Source of the DNA: Bacteroidota bacterium
Lineage (GTDB): Bacteria; Bacteroidota; Bacteroidia; B-17B0; Aurantibacillaceae
Assembly (NCBI GenBank): GCA_025360565.1
Contig: JANYBY010000332.1
Location: forward strand, 1-15,166
Direction: 5' to 3'
DNA: 15,166 nt
A model generated the notes under the pieces. The model worked only from the letters and a program-made list of their open reading frames with translations, was not told where the DNA came from and searched no databases. Every line of letters begins with the position of its first letter. Within the stretch, counting starts at the first letter, position 1. This document shows positions 7,070-13,722 of the stretch, in pieces. Made by a program: the position numbers and the translations under genes.

Positions 7070-7267
7070 TTAAATAGGGATTCCAATAATACAAACATCA
7101 TCCACCTGATCTTGAGAGCCTTTCCAATTAATAAAATGCTCTTCCAATTTTGTTTTTTGTTCCTTCATATTCAGATCAACAATCTCTATCATTTTCTCTT
7201 CGAGTTGTTTTACTTTAAATTTTTTTCCATTTGCCCAGCCAAACTGATCTGCGTATCCGTTGGTACT
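7070..7267 (-). pseudogene. C-terminal remnant of a SpoIIE/PP2C-type phosphatase
   Basis: The minus strand reads 65 codons and a stop (7072-7070) that match the end of Bacteroidota SpoIIE-family PP2C phosphatases: STNGYADQFGW at the start (normally T-D-G-Y-A-D-Q-F-G-G), then GKKFK, a helix MKEQKTKLEEHFINWKG, and the closing QVDDVCIIGIPI. In intact enzymes this DG motif helps bind the catalytic metals, and here the Asp is Asn. A TAA (7270-7268) directly precedes the segment in frame, and only 24 nt separate it from the stop codon of the ZIP gene, so the rest of the phosphatase (typically with TPRs or a sensor part) is gone. No start codon introduces the fragment. It is best read as a broken gene end. 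The family match is from recall of the conserved ending, not a search. Confidence 0.75.
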
Positions 7268-7291
7268 TTACGAAAAGGTTAAAAAACTAGA

Positions 7292-8311
7292 TCATTCAAA
7301 CAGTTTAAACGCCACTGCGCTTAAATAACCAACAAGCGTACTTAATCCCACCACTTTTGCACCGCCCAAATGCACCGCTTCGGGTATCATGGTTTGCGCA
7401 ATCATAGTAAGCATGGCACCGGCAGCCAATCCTTCAATTCCAATTTCTGCTACATGCGGAATGGATGAGCCTATAAAATATCCTGCCAAAGAACCAACCG
7501 CAATAATTAAAACGAGCGACATCCACATCATCAAAATTTTAGTGGTACTCATACCCGATTTTTTCATACCAAGGCTGGCAGATAATGCTTCAGGAAAATT
7601 AGAAAGAAAAAGCCCGGCAATTAAAGTATAAGGTAAAACTTCGCTAAAGCCGGGTTCAACACCAGCACCGAGTTTTGCCGAAAGTAAAGCGAGAAACCCT
7701 GCGCCAATTACAAAACTCTCGGGAATACCGTCTATCAATAATCCCAGCCATATTGCCAATGGTGCGCCGCCATGTTCGCCGCCTTCGTGCTGCGCTTTTT
7801 CAATATCTTTTTCTTCCACCGCTGCATTTTGTTTTTTGCTTTTTATAAAATTAATGGTTGAACCTACCTTGCGTAAAAATCCGCCTTTGCTATTGATTAA
7901 TTCATCGAGTGTATAAAATAAAAATCCGCCGGCAAGGCATCCTATTAATAATGCGCCCATGGTTTCAATAGCATGTGTTTTATCATGTGCCATTCCGGTT
8001 GGACTTGCAGTGTGACCAATTATTTCTTCAACAGTTGGCGCAATCAATTCAACGCTTAAAGCCGCCATTAATGCACCGGCACCAAAGGCTGTAAAAATGG
8101 CGGTCATTTTAGGCCCCGGCTTAAAGGCCAACCCCGCAATTGCGCCCAGTGGCAAAGAAATGGTAACCAAAGCACCGATAATAAAAGCCCAAATTGCATA
8201 CTTGGTTGTTGGATGCATAAACTCAGCAACACTTTCTTTGTTGTGCATAAGCAACCATCCTATTGTGAGAAAAACAACAACTCCTACTAAGGCTATTATA
8301 ACTTTTTTCAT
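7292..8311 (-). CDS. ZIP-family metal ion transporter
   Basis: A 339-residue inner-membrane protein with about eight to nine hydrophobic segments and the ZIP arrangement: three N-terminal helices, a long soluble loop (about 140-182, with H-E-G-G-E-H-G-G at 175-182), then a cluster of helices carrying the transport motifs. These are LLIDGIPESFVIGAG (191-205), LFLSNFPEALSAS (234-246) and MIPEAVHLGG (308-317). The glutamates and prolines of the ZIP metal site are kept (Glu198, Glu241), but the usual histidine of HNxPEG is replaced (Asp194 or Ile193). This variant is found in a recognised bacterial ZIP subgroup; the metal (zinc, iron or manganese) cannot be told. The histidine-containing loop probably faces the cytoplasm. 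It is preceded by an unusual leader and followed directly by the phosphatase remnant. Confidence 0.88.
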   Translation of the reverse strand: MKKVIIALVGVVVFLTIGWLLMHNKESVAEFMHPTTKYAIWAFIIGALVTISLPLGAIAGLAFKPGPKMTAIFTAFGAGALMAALSVELIAPTVEEIIGHTASPTGMAHDKTHAIETMGALLIGCLAGGFLFYTLDELINSKGGFLRKVGSTINFIKSKKQNAAVEEKDIEKAQHEGGEHGGAPLAIWLGLLIDGIPESFVIGAGFLALLSAKLGAGVEPGFSEVLPYTLIAGLFLSNFPEALSASLGMKKSGMSTTKILMMWMSLVLIIAVGSLAGYFIGSSIPHVAEIGIEGLAAGAMLTMIAQTMIPEAVHLGGAKVVGLSTLVGYLSAVAFKLFE

Positions 8312-8331
8312 ACGTTTTTAATTTTTGTCAT
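8308..8331 (-). CDS. Seven-codon leader ORF overlapping the ZIP start codon
   Basis: ATG at 8331-8329 opens a frame reading M-T-K-I-K-N-V and stopping at TGA 8310-8308. The stop overlaps the ATG of the transporter (8311-8309) as ATGA, the arrangement used for translational coupling. It may be a leader peptide, or a by-product of the A-rich leader; no direct evidence of translation. Confidence 0.3.
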   Translation of the reverse strand: MTKIKNV

Positions 8332-8355
8332 ATGGAATTCGCCTTTAACATTGGT

Positions 8356-8375
8356 GCCCCGATTTTCATCGGGGC
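8356..8375. repeat. GC-rich perfect hairpin in the ZIP leader
   Basis: GCCCCGAT (8356-8363) and ATCGGGGC (8368-8375) form a perfect 8-bp stem around the 4-base loop TTTC. In AT-rich surroundings it stands out. No run of T follows on either strand, so it is not a classical terminator; a REP-like or RNA-level element is possible. Confidence 0.6.
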
Positions 8376-8551
8376 GTGTTATGGCTCATTTCATATGTTT
8401 TTAATTTTTGGTTAGTTAAAAATAGCATTTAAAACCTAATAACTCAATAAATAAAAAATAAGTTAATAACCCGAAGGAGTTTAAAGAAGTATCCGCCTCA
8501 AAAAAGCAAGCGAATAATAAAGGAAGCAATTAAAATAAAAGGGAAATGCTT

Positions 8552-9364
8552 TTAGGTTTTTGGTTTTAAATTTAAACGAATGCCGTTGCGAAGTCCACCA
8601 CCACCGCCCCCAATTTTAGCACCGCCACCGCCACCAAGTCTTAACCCGCGCGAACGTCCGCCCACGCCACCGCCGCCGCCTGAACCTCCGGAAGAAGCTC
8701 CGAAGGCAAAAACAAATCCAACTTTTGCTATCCACACACCGTGTGGTGTGCTCATATTTTGCGTGGTGAGTGAGCCATTATCTAAAGTAATTTTATCCAC
8801 ATCTACTACTTCTCCAAATTTTGGAGAGTAAGTATACATCATGCCCGCGTTAAATTTAAAATTATCGCTGAACGAAAACATAACGCCTAATTCTCCTCCA
8901 TAATTTAACTGACTTAACGAAGAAAGATTTTGAAAAGTTGAATTTTGGTAAGTATTATTCTGAACATTTGGAATGATATTCATGTTAGCGGTAAATAATC
9001 TGCTGCCTACAAAAGCATCGAAGTAAGGCACCAGTCCGCTCGAATAAGGAAGCGAAAAACGTAAAATACCATCAAAACCCCAAACACCGTTTTTAAATTT
9101 CACAGTAGCGTCGCCTGTTTGCGGTGCATTTAAAGGTACGTTCGTCATGGTTCTTCTAACCATACTCGAACCATAAATTCCTCCACCAAGACGAACCTCA
9201 AGATTACCAAGAGAAGCACCCGGAGTAAATATTTTTCCACCAAAACCCCACCCGCAATTTTTAACGGGAATAACACCAAAAAGATCCATTGATGCCTGAG
9301 CGCTTATGTTTTTTGCGGTTCCGAGAGCAAAAACAAGAGTGATAATTTTTGTAAGCGTTTTCAT
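8552..9364 (-). CDS. Outer-membrane beta-barrel-like protein with glycine-rich tail
   Basis: A 270-residue exported protein. Residues 1-23 are a signal peptide (ending ISAQ). Residues about 25-222 show alternating strands with aromatic girdles typical of small outer-membrane barrels (LEVRLGGGIYGSS, GVWGFDGILRFSLPY, VPYFDAFVGSRLF, YGGELGVMFSFSDNFKFNAGMMYTY, GVWIAKVGFVFAFG). The specific family was not recognised. After the apparent last strand comes a low-complexity stretch (about 223-256) of glycine runs broken by Arg, Leu and Lys, then a short end, GIRLNLKPKT. Such a tail is unusual for these proteins; it may be disordered and surface exposed. The upstream leader (TTAACCAAAACTAAAAC before ATG) resembles the copy ahead of the ZIP gene. 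The gene lies 240 nt upstream of the ZIP gene on the same strand; co-transcription is possible but unproven. Confidence 0.75.
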   Translation of the reverse strand: MKTLTKIITLVFALGTAKNISAQASMDLFGVIPVKNCGWGFGGKIFTPGASLGNLEVRLGGGIYGSSMVRRTMTNVPLNAPQTGDATVKFKNGVWGFDGILRFSLPYSSGLVPYFDAFVGSRLFTANMNIIPNVQNNTYQNSTFQNLSSLSQLNYGGELGVMFSFSDNFKFNAGMMYTYSPKFGEVVDVDKITLDNGSLTTQNMSTPHGVWIAKVGFVFAFGASSGGSGGGGGVGGRSRGLRLGGGGGAKIGGGGGGLRNGIRLNLKPKT

Positions 9365-9604
9365 GTTTTAGTTTTGGTTAAGTAAAGGTGGTTAATTTCA
9401 TTTACAATTAATACAAAGGCGGTGCCATAACACTTAAAAAAAAGTTAAAAAGACTGTTAAAGTTTAAACGTTTGCGATTAACCGTGTCAAAAGTTGTTAA
9501 AATGACAGAATAGTTGGCTTCATGAACTAAAGATCCTTAAAGCGCTTCGGTTATTTATTAAAGGTTTTAAGATGAGTTTTAGTGATAAATTTATAGGGAA
9601 ACAA

Positions 9605-9612
9605 TAAATTTG
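9605..9612 (+). promoter_or_regulatory. Possible -7 box for the PKD/PorP pair
   Basis: TAAATTTG matches the Bacteroidota TAnnTTTG box and lies 29 nt before the TTG start at 9642. No clear TTG was found about 20 nt upstream (only TTTTAG around 9577-9582), so this is a weak call. Confidence 0.35.
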
Positions 9613-9641
9613 CAGCTTACATACTTTATCTTTAATCTGTT

Positions 9642-10484
9642 TTGATCAGAAAATTTTCATATATCCTGTTTATATTAATTTGTTTCCACAATGCTTTTTC
9701 ACAACAGAAAAAGCCTTTGGTTTTAACGGCAGATTTTATTAGCAGTGATACTACTATTTGTTGGGGCACCTGCATTACTTTTACTGATATTAGTACAGGC
9801 ACTGTAACGGCCTGGGCTTGGACGTTTGAAGGCGCTATAACAACAACAAGTTCCGTTAAAAATCCTATAAACGTTTGTTACCCTGCGGCCGGAACGTATA
9901 GTGTTAAACTTATTATTACAAATGGTGTAAGTTTTGACTCTGTTATAAAATACATTAATGTAGTTACGCCATTTATTAGCGCGGGTGCTAACGCCACTAT
10001 TACGCTGGGCTCATCTATTGTTTTAAATGGAAGCGGCCCGGTAATAACGTACTCATGGTCACCATCAACAGCGCTTAATTTTACCAATATTCCAAATCCA
10101 ACTGCCAGCCCAACAATTACCACCACGTATACCGTTAGTGGAAAGGATACAAATAATTGTGTCGCGTCAAGCGCCGTAACTATTTTAGTGATCGAACCCG
10201 AATTACCCTGCGGGGATGTGTTTGTGCCCACAGGTTTTTCGCCGAATGGAGACGGGGAGAACGACAAAATTTGTGTGATGGGAAATTGTATTGCTGAATT
10301 AGATTTTTCGATTTACGACCGGCTGGGCGAAAAAATTTTTGAAACCAAAGACGGGTCAAGATGTTGGAACGGAGAGTTTCATGGAAAGACAATGGCGAAT
10401 GATGTATTTGTTTATTATCTCGTAGTTACTTTAAAAAATGGCGATAAGGTTACAAAAAAAGGAAATATCCAATTAGTAAATTGA
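9642..10484 (+). CDS. Secreted PKD protein with T9SS type B C-terminal sorting domain
   Basis: A 280-residue exported protein. Signal peptide 1-20 (ending NAFS). A PKD domain spans about 28-108 (CITFTDISTGTVTAWAWTF and NVCYPAAGTYSVKLIITNG are the hallmark strands). A second Ig-like segment, about 111-184, has the ITLGSSIVLNGSG and TYTVSGKDTNNC pattern seen in SprB-like adhesins. The gliding-motility-type C-terminal domain (CHU_C, type B sorting signal) spans about 193-280: VFVPTGFSPNGDGENDKICV, IYDRLGEKIFETKDG, CWNGEFHGK, DVFVYYLVVTLKNG and a closing KKGNIQLVN. Such cargo crosses the outer membrane by the type IX system and stays attached or is released. No ATG is available: an in-frame TAA (9633-9635) lies just upstream, so TTG 9642 is the start. 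It overlaps the PorP gene by 4 nt. Confidence 0.9.
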   Translation: MIRKFSYILFILICFHNAFSQQKKPLVLTADFISSDTTICWGTCITFTDISTGTVTAWAWTFEGAITTTSSVKNPINVCYPAAGTYSVKLIITNGVSFDSVIKYINVVTPFISAGANATITLGSSIVLNGSGPVITYSWSPSTALNFTNIPNPTASPTITTTYTVSGKDTNNCVASSAVTILVIEPELPCGDVFVPTGFSPNGDGENDKICVMGNCIAELDFSIYDRLGEKIFETKDGSRCWNGEFHGKTMANDVFVYYLVVTLKNGDKVTKKGNIQLVN

Positions 10485-11509
10485 AACACACAATAAAAAT
10501 AATTTTTATTTCTCTTTTATTATTGCCTGCATTTTTGCTGCGGTCTCAGGACATACATTTCTCGCAATTTTATTTAACGCCCTTGCTTTTAAACCCGGCA
10601 CAGGCAGGCGCGCAAAACGGCATTCGCGTGGTGGCAAATTATCGCAATCAGTGGAATACTGTAACCACGCCCTATTCAACCGCTAATTTATCGTACGATA
10701 TGCGTTTGGGAAAAAGTTCTAAAACTGTTTTTTCGGGAATAGGATTAAATATCAGTCAGGATATGTCGGGCAGCCCGCAGATAAAAACATTTCAGGTAAG
10801 TTTAAATTATGCCTGCCATGTTAAGCTGGGCGAAAAAAGCAGAATAGGCGCAGGGCTTTATGGTGGCGGATTTCAGAAGAGCATTTCTTTGCAGGGCATA
10901 CAATGGCCAAATCAATACGATGGACAAGTGTTCAACGGTTCATTACCATCGAAAGAAATTTTCGCTATGTCATCTATCAGAACTTGCCTTGACGCAGGAG
11001 GAGGAATTAATTATGAATTTAATAAGAACGAAAAATTTATGCTTGGGGCCGAACATTTAAGAATAAGTACCGGCGTTTCGGCGTTTCATATAAACGAACC
11101 AAATATTGGTATTGCAGGTGTTTCACTTCTCAAAATGAGGTACGGCGGATATATAAATGCCGAAATTGGTATTCCCGAAACAAATATTTCTGTAGTTCCG
11201 GCAATCTATTATTTTAAACAGGGGCCCTCAACCGAATTAATTGCGGGTAGTATGTTTCAATATAAATTAAGCGGCGATTCAAAATACACAGGGCATGTAA
11301 ATGGAGTTTCTATTTCCTTGGGCGGATACTACCGCACGAATGACGCGGCGATCGTGAATGCTTTGATAAAATTTTCGCAATATGCAATCGGATTTTCTTA
11401 CGATCTTACAATCTCTAATTTAAAACCCGCAACCCGCTCTCAGGGTGCTTTTGAAATAAGTTTACGTTTTGTAAATCCAAATCCGTTCGTGTATAAAACG
11501 AAGAGATAG
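10481..11509 (+). CDS. PorP/SprF-family type IX secretion membrane protein
   Basis: A 342-residue outer-membrane protein of the PorP/SprF family. Signal peptide 1-22, then the family's conserved mature start QDIHFSQFYLTPLLLNPAQAG (23-43) and VANYRNQW (51-58), followed by repeated beta strands up to the C-terminal FEISLRFVNPN. In the type IX system such proteins are needed for particular type B cargo, as SprF is for SprB, and bind the attachment machinery at the outer membrane. The start is TTG 10481, which overlaps the TGA stop of the cargo gene (TTGA), so the pair is probably translationally coupled. The signal peptide and mature start leave little doubt about this frame. The partner is almost certainly the PKD protein just upstream. 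Length is normal for the family (about 300-350). Confidence 0.93.
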   Translation: MKHTIKIIFISLLLLPAFLLRSQDIHFSQFYLTPLLLNPAQAGAQNGIRVVANYRNQWNTVTTPYSTANLSYDMRLGKSSKTVFSGIGLNISQDMSGSPQIKTFQVSLNYACHVKLGEKSRIGAGLYGGGFQKSISLQGIQWPNQYDGQVFNGSLPSKEIFAMSSIRTCLDAGGGINYEFNKNEKFMLGAEHLRISTGVSAFHINEPNIGIAGVSLLKMRYGGYINAEIGIPETNISVVPAIYYFKQGPSTELIAGSMFQYKLSGDSKYTGHVNGVSISLGGYYRTNDAAIVNALIKFSQYAIGFSYDLTISNLKPATRSQGAFEISLRFVNPNPFVYKTKR

Positions 11510-11622
11510 CAGCCTCACCCCCTAAATCCCCTCTCCATCCGCCGTAGCTCCCCCTATCCTTTGGTGACTGAGCTTGTTGATCACACTTAAATAAATTCAA
11601 TAAACTTTTCCCTTCTTTTTTA
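11510..11622. repeat. Spacer built of degenerate intergenic-repeat-like pieces
   Basis: The 113-base spacer between convergent genes includes three unlike pieces: a C-rich stretch (CCTCACCCCCTAAATCCCCT, 11513-11532), ATCCGCCGTAGCTC (11537-11550), and GGTGACTGAGCTTGTTGA (11563-11580) continuing into TCAC. All three resemble short dispersed extragenic repeats found in many Bacteroidota genomes, such as those with TTCGACAAGCTCAG. No gene is seen. Assignment to repeats is from recall of such motifs. Confidence 0.4.
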
Positions 11623-12558
11623 TCACTTCGGTTTAAAGATCGGCTTTTGATCTTTTGGATTGGGTTTTTTGGCCCTGTCGTTCTTACTTTTTTCGTTGCG
11701 AATATCAATGTCTTCAATAATACTCCACTTATCTTTATTTAATTCTAACGCATCATAACTGCCATCGGGTCCGTAAAACTGAAATTGCCCGCTGAGCTCG
11801 CCACCGCCGGGTTTGGGGGCAAGGTGATTGTAAATAATTAAATTCCGTTTATCGTTAAAACGCAAACTCATGGTTACATCGCTGCTCCATTCAAACATCA
11901 TGCGCTTAGGATTTTTTCGGGGTATGCGAAAAATATCCCGTCCAAAAACGGGTGTACCGTCGGGTTTAAAATATAGCGCGTCAACAAATTTGCGTTGGGT
12001 TATATTGTCATTACGGTCTGATCCTAAAAGTGTATAAAAACCATCGCACTCGATCAGGTCTGTATAAAGCATGCCAAACCATTTACCGGTGAGGCCAATA
12101 TATGTTTCAGGATTTTTTACAAGAGGCGAACAGTCTATCAATTTAAAAAACTCGTAGCCCTGAATGGTTTCGTGTTTAAATAAACCTTTTTTTACGCGCT
12201 TGCTGTTGTTAACCAATAAATAACCAAAGTACGCAAACGTGCCTTCGTCGCGATGATAATCCCAGGTGATCAATTTAAATTTTTTATCTTTTGGCGATTG
12301 GATGGAAACATCATTTTTTAAACTGTCGAACGCGTAATCTAAAATTTTTGGATTGCTTACAATTTTATCCCACACGGCGATGAATTTTTTATTGCCTTCC
12401 AGTCGTTCTTTTTCAACTTTGCTGTAAAAGGTCTGTTTTAAAAGAGCTTGCAATTCTAATTCGGCCTGTTTAAAAACAAGCATGGCACTGTCGCTTTTTT
12501 GAGCGCGAGCTAAAAAACTAAATAAAATTAAAAATAAAAATATCCCTTTTTTAAACAC
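11623..12558 (-). CDS. Secreted protein of unknown function
   Basis: A 311-residue exported protein that was not recognised. A signal peptide spans 1-19 (FLILFSFLARAQ at its end). The mature part is mixed alpha/beta: an N-terminal helical section (about 22-85), then strands such as KKFKLITWDYHRDEGTFAYFGYLLV, the conserved-looking WFGMLYTDLIEC and FYTLLGSDRND, and aromatic strands near the end (MMFEWSSDVTMSLRFNDKRN, LSGQFQFYGPDGSYDAL). The C-terminus is a lysine/proline-rich tail (about 290-311) without a sorting domain. Only a GTG at 12558 fits as start, as an in-frame stop (TAA) lies 12 nt upstream and no ATG occurs in between. It is divergent from the aminopeptidase gene, with 115 nt between. 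Periplasmic location is likely; function unknown. Confidence 0.75.
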   Translation of the reverse strand: MFKKGIFLFLILFSFLARAQKSDSAMLVFKQAELELQALLKQTFYSKVEKERLEGNKKFIAVWDKIVSNPKILDYAFDSLKNDVSIQSPKDKKFKLITWDYHRDEGTFAYFGYLLVNNSKRVKKGLFKHETIQGYEFFKLIDCSPLVKNPETYIGLTGKWFGMLYTDLIECDGFYTLLGSDRNDNITQRKFVDALYFKPDGTPVFGRDIFRIPRKNPKRMMFEWSSDVTMSLRFNDKRNLIIYNHLAPKPGGGELSGQFQFYGPDGSYDALELNKDKWSIIEDIDIRNEKSKNDRAKKPNPKDQKPIFKPK

Positions 12559-12673
12559 TAAATTTATTTATTGAAAGTATTAGCTTTACGAAACAAATTG
12601 GAGTAAAGTTAATGTGCTTTCAGTTATGCCTTTGGTATAACTCTAAAACGGAGTAAAGATACGAATAAGCACT

Positions 12674-13702
12674 ATGAAAATTGCCATACGCTGGATAAGG
12701 TTATTCATTTCGTACTGTTTATTAGTACTGCTTACAGTTTGTGCCTTCAACTATAAAATGTCGGTTTACCTGTGTTACCAGGCAAAGGGGCAATTGCATG
12801 TATTATTTAATCGCCAAAGTTTAAGCAGCTTTGCCGATGAAAATAATTTAAATCAAACCGAAAAAGAAAATATTTTGCTGGTTGAAAAAATAAAAAAATA
12901 TTCGGTGGATAGCCTGGATTATAAACCAACCGACAATTTTACGCAAATATATAACCAAAAGAACGCGCCGGTGCTTTGGGTAATAACCGCTTGCGAACCT
13001 TATGCGCTAAAGGCCTACGAATGGCAGTTTCCTCTTGTGGGCCGAGTAAGTTACAAGGGTTTTTTTAAAAAAGAATTGGCGCAAAAAGAATATTACCGTT
13101 TAAAATCGCGGGGTTACGATGTAGATCTGGGAACGGCTTCGGCATGGAGTACATTAGGCTGGTTTAAAGATCCGCTACTTAGCAATATGTTAAACTACAG
13201 CAAGGGCGGACTTTGTAATTTGCTTTTTCATGAATTGTTTCACGCAACTTACTACGCACCCAATTCGGTTAATTTTAACGAGAATATTGCCAATTTTATT
13301 GCGCACAAGGCAACTTTACAATTCTTAAAAAATGATACGGCAAGTTTGCATGAATACATTTCGAACTACAACGATAATTTGAGCTTTAAAAATTTTATGC
13401 AAAGGCAAAACGCATATTTAAAGCAACTGTATCCGCAAATTAATAACTCTCCCAATAAATTTTTATTAAAATTAAAAGCCATTAATTTTATTGCCGACAG
13501 TATTAACTATTTGCCCGAAAGTAACGCGAAAAGAACAAAAGGAAGGCAAGCCGAAATAATGGAGAGTAAAAACGCCTATTTTATTGATTTTGAGCAATAC
13601 GATAGCATGCAGGACAGTTTAGAAGGGGTATTTAACAAAATTTATAATGGCAACATTAAAAAATTGGTACAAGATTTGAAGCTAAACAAAATCTATTATT
13701 AA
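12674..13702 (+). CDS. Predicted zinc aminopeptidase (DUF2265/COG4324 family)
   Basis: A 342-residue protein with one N-terminal membrane helix (about 9-26) and a soluble domain that should face the periplasm. It carries a zinc-metallopeptidase motif, LLFHELFHATYY, with HELFH at 186-190, followed by NFNENIANFIA, where Glu204 is the likely third zinc ligand. The segment WVITACEPYALKAYEWQFPLVGRVSYKGFF (102-131) and the D-V-D-L-G-T-A-S-A-W-S-T-L-G-W-F run (149-164) are typical of the family annotated as predicted aminopeptidase. Activity is inferred from the motif; substrates are unknown. ATG 12674 fits the membrane helix. The TlpA-like gene starts 20 nt after its stop on the same strand, so the two may be co-transcribed although the second also has its own promoter-like boxes. 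Confidence 0.85.
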   Translation: MKIAIRWIRLFISYCLLVLLTVCAFNYKMSVYLCYQAKGQLHVLFNRQSLSSFADENNLNQTEKENILLVEKIKKYSVDSLDYKPTDNFTQIYNQKNAPVLWVITACEPYALKAYEWQFPLVGRVSYKGFFKKELAQKEYYRLKSRGYDVDLGTASAWSTLGWFKDPLLSNMLNYSKGGLCNLLFHELFHATYYAPNSVNFNENIANFIAHKATLQFLKNDTASLHEYISNYNDNLSFKNFMQRQNAYLKQLYPQINNSPNKFLLKLKAINFIADSINYLPESNAKRTKGRQAEIMESKNAYFIDFEQYDSMQDSLEGVFNKIYNGNIKKLVQDLKLNKIYY

Positions 13703-13707
13703 ATTTG
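13675..13707 (+). promoter_or_regulatory. Promoter-like boxes within the end of the aminopeptidase gene
   Basis: TTTG (13675-13678), a 21-nt spacer, then TAAATTTG (13700-13707) match the Bacteroidota -33/-7 consensus. The ATG of the TlpA-like gene is 15 nt after the -7 box. It would let this gene be expressed apart from the aminopeptidase. Confidence 0.5.
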
Positions 13708-13722
13708 GTAAATAAACTTTTT

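Larger units (their letters stand above)
8306..8410. repeat. Direct repeat of 22 bp flanking a short insert ahead of the ZIP gene
   Basis: The segment at 8306-8327 recurs at 8389-8410 with 21 of 22 bases identical (C/T at one site), a period of 83 bp. The first copy covers the transporter's start codon and A-rich leader. The second, read on the minus strand, looks like another gene start (A-rich leader, ATG AAA) but stops at once with TGA. Between the copies lies a GC-rich hairpin. Either a tandem duplication or a small insert with target duplication would explain this. Confidence 0.6.

Noticed and set aside
7049..7282. 77-residue plus-strand ORF in the gap
   Set aside because: The phosphatase-like coding signal is on the opposite strand; the plus-strand frame is Phe-rich shadow sequence with no family features.
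8580..8831. Proline-rich plus-strand ORF
   Set aside because: It is the exact antisense of the glycine-rich tail of the barrel protein, which has a signal peptide and barrel strands.
9365..9641. Search for a gene or hairpin in the 277-base divergent spacer
   Set aside because: Only short palindromes such as GTTTAAAC and AAGCGCTT were seen; nothing beyond the possible -7 box was supportable.
11415..11717. 100-residue minus-strand ORF
   Set aside because: It runs through the repeat-like spacer and both flanking genes in the wrong frames.
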